A stretch of DNA of 64,000 nt from NCBI RefSeq assembly GCF_014641595.1, contig NZ_BMIA01000001.1, positions 2,232,426-2,296,425 of the forward strand, in the 5' to 3' direction. The first letter of the stretch is position 1. Each line of letters begins with the position of its first letter. Source of the DNA: Dyadobacter endophyticus (GTDB lineage: Bacteria; Bacteroidota; Bacteroidia; Cytophagales; Spirosomataceae). Position numbers and translations under genes: made by a program. Positions 59,481-64,000 of the stretch are shown here, in pieces. Under the pieces are notes generated by a model. It searched no databases, was not told where the DNA came from, and saw only the letters and a program-made list of their open reading frames with translations.

Positions 59481-62426
59481 TTAAAACTCGTAAGACAACG
59501 AGAGCCAAAAACTCCTCGGGAGAATCGTGCGTCCCGGCATCATTGTTCCTTTTTCCACGGCAGCGAAGTTGCGGAACTGGTCGCCGCGCACATCGCCTTC
59601 CGTCAATACTCTTGCATTGAGCAGGTTATCAACCCAGAAACGTGCATTGATCGCCTTCGTAAAGTTGTACCCGGCACCACCTTTCATGAGCACATAAGCT
59701 GGCAGCTTGTAGCTATCGCTCGGTGCAGTAAAGCGGGAACCGATGTAGTTTCCTGCGAGGTAAATGTTAAACTTCTTGTAATCGTAAGTCGCCGACAATT
59801 CGGTGTTGAAAACGGGGACGCGTTCCGTTCTTTTGCCTGTGAAGCTGTAAGTAGTATCGCCCAGAATCGCCACAATGGCGTTGTTGGTATTGGTGTTGGC
59901 GGTATAATCTGTGTATTTCGAATCCTGCAAAGTACCCGTCCAGCGAAGGCTCAGGGCTTTTGTCAGCTTGTAGGACGCTTCGAACTCAGCGCTGTAAGTG
60001 CGCGTGGAGCCGAACGCTACGAGCACCTGGTTACCCGAGGAAATGGTCGGTACTGTAATGGACAACGACACATTCTTGATCGCGGAATAGCTGGCAGAAG
60101 CAAACAGTGAAAAGTCGTTTTTCGCATACTTCACCCCCACTTCACCCAGGTACACAGGACGTTTCTTGATCCTCGCCGGATCGTACGCGGTGGCGTTGTA
60201 ATCCGCGATGGTGGGTGCATTGTAGGCGCGTGTGGCACGTGCGAACAAGGCCGCCTCATTGTTGACTTTGTAGTTCAAACCAGCCGTTGCCGCCCAGTTG
60301 GTGATGGTTTCCGAATAATCGGTGTGACCCGCGATCGTCAGGCCTGCCCCTCTCGTGTAATCGGGTGTGCCATCGGCTTTGAATGCGTAGAATGGACGCT
60401 TGCCTGAAACATTCTGGTTATCGATGCGTGCTCCGAGGTCAAGGCGCCATTGGGGATTCAGTGTGATCTCGTCCGATGCATAGGCTGATAATGTGCGGGT
60501 GTCGCCGATCACCGTTACAAGGTTGGTGGCCGTGATTTTGGCCGCCGTTGGCGAGGTCAGCAGTCTTTTAGGATTTTCTTTAAACTCCTGCTGGTAAGAG
60601 AAGTTATAGTTAGGTCCGTCGTTGCGGTTGAACTGGTGAATACCTGCGCCGAAGCCAACGCTATGGTTGCTGATCGTCTTTTTAAAATCCAGGTAATCAA
60701 CAACCTGAACATCCTTACCCTCCTGGCCGATGCCGGTCACATTCACAATCCTGTCGCCCGCTTTCAAACCGGCCTCTGAGCCATCGAGGTAATAATAAGG
60801 TGTCGTTCCGTTGTAGGTTGTAATGCTTGCCGGAATGCCCGCAGTAACGGTGCGGTTGGTGTGCTGGTAGCGAAAATTGTTATTCACCTCCCAGCCATTA
60901 TCCAGCAGGTAATTGAACTGGAAACCGCCCGACCCCTGCTTGGTGTGAATGCCGTCGGAAAAATCATAATTACGTGTCACGCCGCTGGCATCGGTATAAC
61001 TGAACTTGGTATCGATCGTCGCCAGCGACTGCGTAACCATGTCGAAATTGCCGGTTTTGGTGGGCTTACCTGTGCCGTCGTAGGGATAGAAGCTCGTCAG
61101 CATCCACTGTACTTTATCATTCAGATACTTCCCGTACAGGCGCACGAAGCCTTTCTGGTTTTTGAAATTGAAAGTCATATTACCTTTCAACTGACCGCCC
61201 TGGTTGGCTGTATAGCCCGGAGGCACAATGCCTTTATCGGTGCGGAAGAAGCCGCCGATGTTGTACCGGATCTGGTCGCTTACCTTGCCGCCTACATTAC
61301 CGTCGAGGCGGTACAAGCCTTGTGAAAGGCCGGTCGTGGCTTTGAATTTGCCGTAAGTTTTATCCGCACCGGTGTAGCTAAGGTTGTTGATCACCGCGCC
61401 GGGCGTGTTAGCCATTACAATCGACGCATTACCCCCGCGCACTGCTTCGATATTCTTAATCGTCAAATCTGTTTTATAATACTGGTCCACAGAAGGAATG
61501 GAATTGAAACCTGTGGGCAGTACGGGCAGCCCGTCTTCCATTATTCCGAGGAAAATATAGCCGCCCTGCTGCGGGAAACCGCGTACCCACACGTTGCCGG
61601 GCCCGTCGCCTCCAGTACTTTCCACCGTCAGGCCTGGGATAGCTTTCAGGAGGTCGGTACTGTTCAACGGCGCGCGGGTTTGAATGTCTTTATTATTGAT
61701 AGTCGTAATGGCTACGCTGCTTTCGATCTTTTTCTTCGGGTTACCGCCTGTCACGACGATTTCCTGCAATTGCAGAATGTCGTCTTTCATTTCTATATTC
61801 AGCTGCACGTCCTGGCCTGCCACCTGTATTTCCTTCTTAATGGCCGTGAAACCAATGCTCGTCACGTTCAATGTATAGGTACCGTCCGGAATATCGGCGA
61901 AGCTGTAAGTTCCGTTAATGTCGGTCACCACGCCGAGGTTGTTGTGGCTGAGGATCACGGTGACGCCGCTGAGCGTCTCGCCCGCCACGTCGGTAATCTT
62001 CCCCGAAACGGTATACCCCGCCGCCCGGCTGCGGATGCCCGTCGTAGGCGCTACTGCCGACTTAGCGGACCGGCTGATGATGATCAGGTTGTCCGTCACC
62101 CGGTAATGCAGCCCGAGCGGTTTCAATGCTTCATCCAAAACCTTATATAATGGTCTCTGGCTTGCCTTAATGCTCACTTTTCGCCCGCTGCCAATCATTT
62201 TCGCGCTGTAAACAAACTTGCCGTTCACCTGTTTTTCCAGATTTCCCAGCACATGCTCGATCCCCTGCTCCTGGATATCCACCGTCACTTTTTTGGACAA
62301 AAGCGCCTGCGCGTTGCCGTCCGTCGCTTTGGCAGTACCAAGCGCCCACAACCCGACAAGTAAAAACTGGCACAGCGATATCCGCATCACATTGAAAATA
62401 AATTGAAACTTAAAAGCTTCTTTCAT
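59481..62426 (-). CDS. TonB-dependent receptor with STN signalling domain
   Basis: A 981-aa outer-membrane receptor. It has a signal peptide, an STN domain (about 35-110; VTVDIQEQGIEHVLGNLEKQ, then LHYRVTDNLIIISR), a carboxypeptidase-regulatory-like domain (about 135-215), a plug (STDLLKAIPGLTVESTGGDG, IEAVRGGNASIVMANTPGA) and a barrel ending RSFWLSLSYEF. The STN domain is the contact for FecR, encoded just upstream, so ligand binding should signal to an ECF sigma factor. I chose the ATG at 62426, where a signal sequence begins. Its substrate may be a sugar, given the neighbouring dehydrogenase, or an iron complex (the family default). Confidence 0.94.
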   Translation of the reverse strand: MKEAFKFQFIFNVMRISLCQFLLVGLWALGTAKATDGNAQALLSKKVTVDIQEQGIEHVLGNLEKQVNGKFVYSAKMIGSGRKVSIKASQRPLYKVLDEALKPLGLHYRVTDNLIIISRSAKSAVAPTTGIRSRAAGYTVSGKITDVAGETLSGVTVILSHNNLGVVTDINGTYSFADIPDGTYTLNVTSIGFTAIKKEIQVAGQDVQLNIEMKDDILQLQEIVVTGGNPKKKIESSVAITTINNKDIQTRAPLNSTDLLKAIPGLTVESTGGDGPGNVWVRGFPQQGGYIFLGIMEDGLPVLPTGFNSIPSVDQYYKTDLTIKNIEAVRGGNASIVMANTPGAVINNLSYTGADKTYGKFKATTGLSQGLYRLDGNVGGKVSDQIRYNIGGFFRTDKGIVPPGYTANQGGQLKGNMTFNFKNQKGFVRLYGKYLNDKVQWMLTSFYPYDGTGKPTKTGNFDMVTQSLATIDTKFSYTDASGVTRNYDFSDGIHTKQGSGGFQFNYLLDNGWEVNNNFRYQHTNRTVTAGIPASITTYNGTTPYYYLDGSEAGLKAGDRIVNVTGIGQEGKDVQVVDYLDFKKTISNHSVGFGAGIHQFNRNDGPNYNFSYQQEFKENPKRLLTSPTAAKITATNLVTVIGDTRTLSAYASDEITLNPQWRLDLGARIDNQNVSGKRPFYAFKADGTPDYTRGAGLTIAGHTDYSETITNWAATAGLNYKVNNEAALFARATRAYNAPTIADYNATAYDPARIKKRPVYLGEVGVKYAKNDFSLFASASYSAIKNVSLSITVPTISSGNQVLVAFGSTRTYSAEFEASYKLTKALSLRWTGTLQDSKYTDYTANTNTNNAIVAILGDTTYSFTGKRTERVPVFNTELSATYDYKKFNIYLAGNYIGSRFTAPSDSYKLPAYVLMKGGAGYNFTKAINARFWVDNLLNARVLTEGDVRGDQFRNFAAVEKGTMMPGRTILPRSFWLSLSYEF

Positions 62427-62629
62427 ACATTTGACTGTTTTATTGAGGTTAGATTTTGATAAAACAATCCCCGTTATCCTTCTTAGGACGGATAGTATTT
62501 GCGGTCGAAAACAAATATGGGGATTCATGAGGGTCGGGCATGTTGGTAGCATTGTCCGACTCTTTTTTTGTGGCTACTTTCTTCTATATACGCATCGGCA
62601 TCCGGGTTTGGTTGGGTTAAACAGGGTTT
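62427..62629. other. Spacer between fecR and receptor with hairpin
   Basis: GTCGGGCA (62533-62540) pairs with TGTCCGAC (62553-62560, one G-U wobble), followed by TCTTTTTTTG on the plus strand. The T run points against the minus-strand genes, so it would stop antisense transcripts rather than the fecR-receptor operon. Confidence 0.35.
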
Positions 62630-63814
62630 CTAGCTTTTACAGCCCCTACTGTAAATGACAATCTTGCCGTCGAGCACTTCGTACCTCGCCTCGATCACCT
62701 CGCAGAGAATGCTCAGTTTGCTGAACATCGGCTGCCCGCCGAGCGATGCCGTTACCGGGCACCCCTTCATGACATCACGGTCGAAAATGATGTCGATCTG
62801 GTAAGCCTCTTCGATGTCGGTGAGCACGGAGGAAGCGGGTGTATTTACAAATTCGAATGTCTTCGGGTTATCGGAAGGCACGATTTCCGGATTGTCGCTC
62901 AGCGTCCTGCGCATTTCGCTGCTTGCATGCTCGAAAATGAGCTTCTGGTTGGGCGTGAGTACCATGCCGTTCGGCGTTTTGGCCTGGGCATTTTTGCGCG
63001 CCGCAAATTCCTTTTGTTTAAAAACTGAAACTTTTCCTTCCCGCACCTCTACCAGCGTCTTGTCTGAAGCATCCTGCGCCCGCACGAAGAAGCTGGTACC
63101 CAGCACTTTGGTTACCAAGTCCGTCGTATGTACCAGAAACGGCCTCTTCGGATCCTTGGCCACCTGGAAATAGGCATCGCCCGACAAGTATACAATACGC
63201 TGATCCGGTTGAAATGTTTCAGCAAAGCTGAGCCGGGATTGCGGGTAAAGCACCACTTGCGTGCCGTCTGCGAGTTTGATAACCTGCTGTTTCCCGGAAG
63301 TATTCACCCGCTCCACCAGCCCCTTACCCGATACCAGCCCGTTATAGCCGTCATTGAAGCGATAATACCGCCATCCGATCCACCCCAAACCAATCGCCAG
63401 CACCAGACAAGCCGCCACCCGAGTCCAAAACGCCGACCCAAACCACACGCTACGCCCGGATTCACTAACAACACGCGACTCGTTGAGTTTCAATGGCTCA
63501 CTGACAATTCGCTCCTCCCTTCTTCCATACTCCTTTTCCTCCGTCCTCAAACCCAGCAACTTCTCCGTTCTGACGCGTTCCAAAAGTCCCTGTATTTCCA
63601 GGTCGATCTCCACTTCGTCAATTTCCGTACGGTAATGACGGTACACGCCGTCGAGCAGCTTGTGGGCGCTTCGAATGTCGTCTGCCTGCAAAGGGTTTTC
63701 GTCGATATATTGCTTCCAGAATACCGCATCCGTAGCTTCCTGATGCCGTACCCAGCCCTGAAAACGGGCGTCGAGAACGAAATCTTCAAGGGTGTATTCC
63801 TGGTACTGATCCAT
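62630..63814 (-). CDS. FecR-family anti-sigma / sigma regulator
   Basis: A 394-aa FecR protein paired with the STN-domain receptor encoded 203 bp downstream. It has an N-terminal cytoplasmic domain with a charged linker, one membrane segment (VAACLVLAIGLGWIGW, about 130-146), the FecR domain (KQQVIKLADGTQVVLYPQSR, VLGTSFFVRAQD) and a DUF4974-like C-terminus (TPASSVLTDIEEAYQIDIIFD) ending SRGCKS. The cognate ECF sigma gene is not in the window and probably lies past the right edge. It is a paralogue of the product of 270-1370. Confidence 0.92.
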   Translation of the reverse strand: MDQYQEYTLEDFVLDARFQGWVRHQEATDAVFWKQYIDENPLQADDIRSAHKLLDGVYRHYRTEIDEVEIDLEIQGLLERVRTEKLLGLRTEEKEYGRREERIVSEPLKLNESRVVSESGRSVWFGSAFWTRVAACLVLAIGLGWIGWRYYRFNDGYNGLVSGKGLVERVNTSGKQQVIKLADGTQVVLYPQSRLSFAETFQPDQRIVYLSGDAYFQVAKDPKRPFLVHTTDLVTKVLGTSFFVRAQDASDKTLVEVREGKVSVFKQKEFAARKNAQAKTPNGMVLTPNQKLIFEHASSEMRRTLSDNPEIVPSDNPKTFEFVNTPASSVLTDIEEAYQIDIIFDRDVMKGCPVTASLGGQPMFSKLSILCEVIEARYEVLDGKIVIYSRGCKS

Positions 63815-63886
63815 GTTATAATTGTTTTCTAACTATACATAGGCAGGGGTCGCATTGGAATAATCAAAATATTTCAAATTTTTTTT

Positions 63887-63942
63887 AAAAGGGAGGAACG
63901 GAGGAAAGGGAGGAGGGAGGAAAGGGAGGAGGGAGGAAAGGG
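63887..63942 (-). repeat. Purine tract (pyrimidine tract on the minus strand)
   Basis: A run of G and A with a single C at 63899 (pure from 63900 to 63942), built from AGGGAGG/GGAGGAAA units. Read on the minus strand it is a CCTTTCCTCC pyrimidine tract directly following a hairpin, as at 13703-13818. Confidence 0.88.
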
Positions 63943-63998
63943 CCTCCGGCTGGTCTATACTGCGATGGCGTCTTTGCAATACCGACCGGCCGGAGGCC
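63941..63998. repeat. 15-bp inverted repeat inside a longer imperfect palindrome
   Basis: GGCCTCCGGCTGGTC (63941-63955) pairs with GACCGGCCGGAGGCC (63984-63998), one mismatch. The 28-nt loop also shows partial complementarity, so the whole 58 bp is an imperfect palindrome. It abuts the purine tract. Confidence 0.85.
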
Positions 63999-64000
63999 TG

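Noticed and set aside
62533..62570. Terminator of fecR
   Set aside because: The T run is on the plus strand, opposite to fecR transcription.

Overview
The window reads as chromosome of a Bacteroidota bacterium of the Cytophagales type, most like Dyadobacter or a near relative (inference). Direct signs are SusC/SusD, hybrid two-component systems (HTCS) that carry both kinase and AraC output, ECF sigma/FecR pairs with the C-terminal domain typical of the phylum, a type IX secretion (T9SS) sorting domain, and -7 promoter elements of the form TAnnTTTG. Coding sequence is moderately GC-rich. I saw no tRNA, rRNA, CRISPR array or complete IS element.

Layout. 1-5.6 kb: minus-strand sigma/FecR pair, then a double-kinase hybrid histidine kinase with a stand-alone receiver. 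5.9-9.4 kb: small unknown genes and a TonB-dependent receptor. 9.4-13.5 kb: stress and xenobiotic genes (ArsR/SRPBCC with a clear double operator, SDR, MdaB-like quinone reductase, LysR, Ohr). 13.5-18.8 kb: pyrimidine tract with hairpin, a haem-binding/P460 cytochrome, DUF1223, a P460-like lipoprotein, a LytS/LytTR pair and a UPF0173 hydrolase. 19.0-24.2 kb: a tight five-gene operon that looks like a chaperone-usher pilus system (PapD-like chaperone, usher-like beta-barrel, three pilin-like subunits). 24.2-31.8 kb: alpha/beta hydrolase, DinB, Old Yellow Enzyme, AraC and an HTCS. 31.9-36.4 kb: a secreted beta-helix protein and a NUDIX hydrolase.

36.5-48.3 kb is a fructan (levan/inulin) utilisation locus: fructose-type MFS importer, fructokinase, SusC, SusD, GH32 and an HTCS whose sensor is a periplasmic sugar-binding domain, as in the Bacteroides fructose sensor BT1754. 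48.9-55.5 kb is an L-fucose locus using the non-phosphorylating route: AraC regulator, fuconate dehydratase, SDR, mutarotase, FucP and a secreted GH29 fucosidase. 55.5-63.8 kb, all on the minus strand, is FecR, an STN-domain TonB receptor, a PQQ sugar dehydrogenase/cytochrome c fusion and a Tat-exported sugar isomerase. The right edge carries a second purine/pyrimidine tract with a hairpin that mirrors the one near 13.7 kb.

The most novel item is the 19.0-24.2 kb operon, because classical chaperone-usher pili are not the usual adhesin machinery of Bacteroidota.
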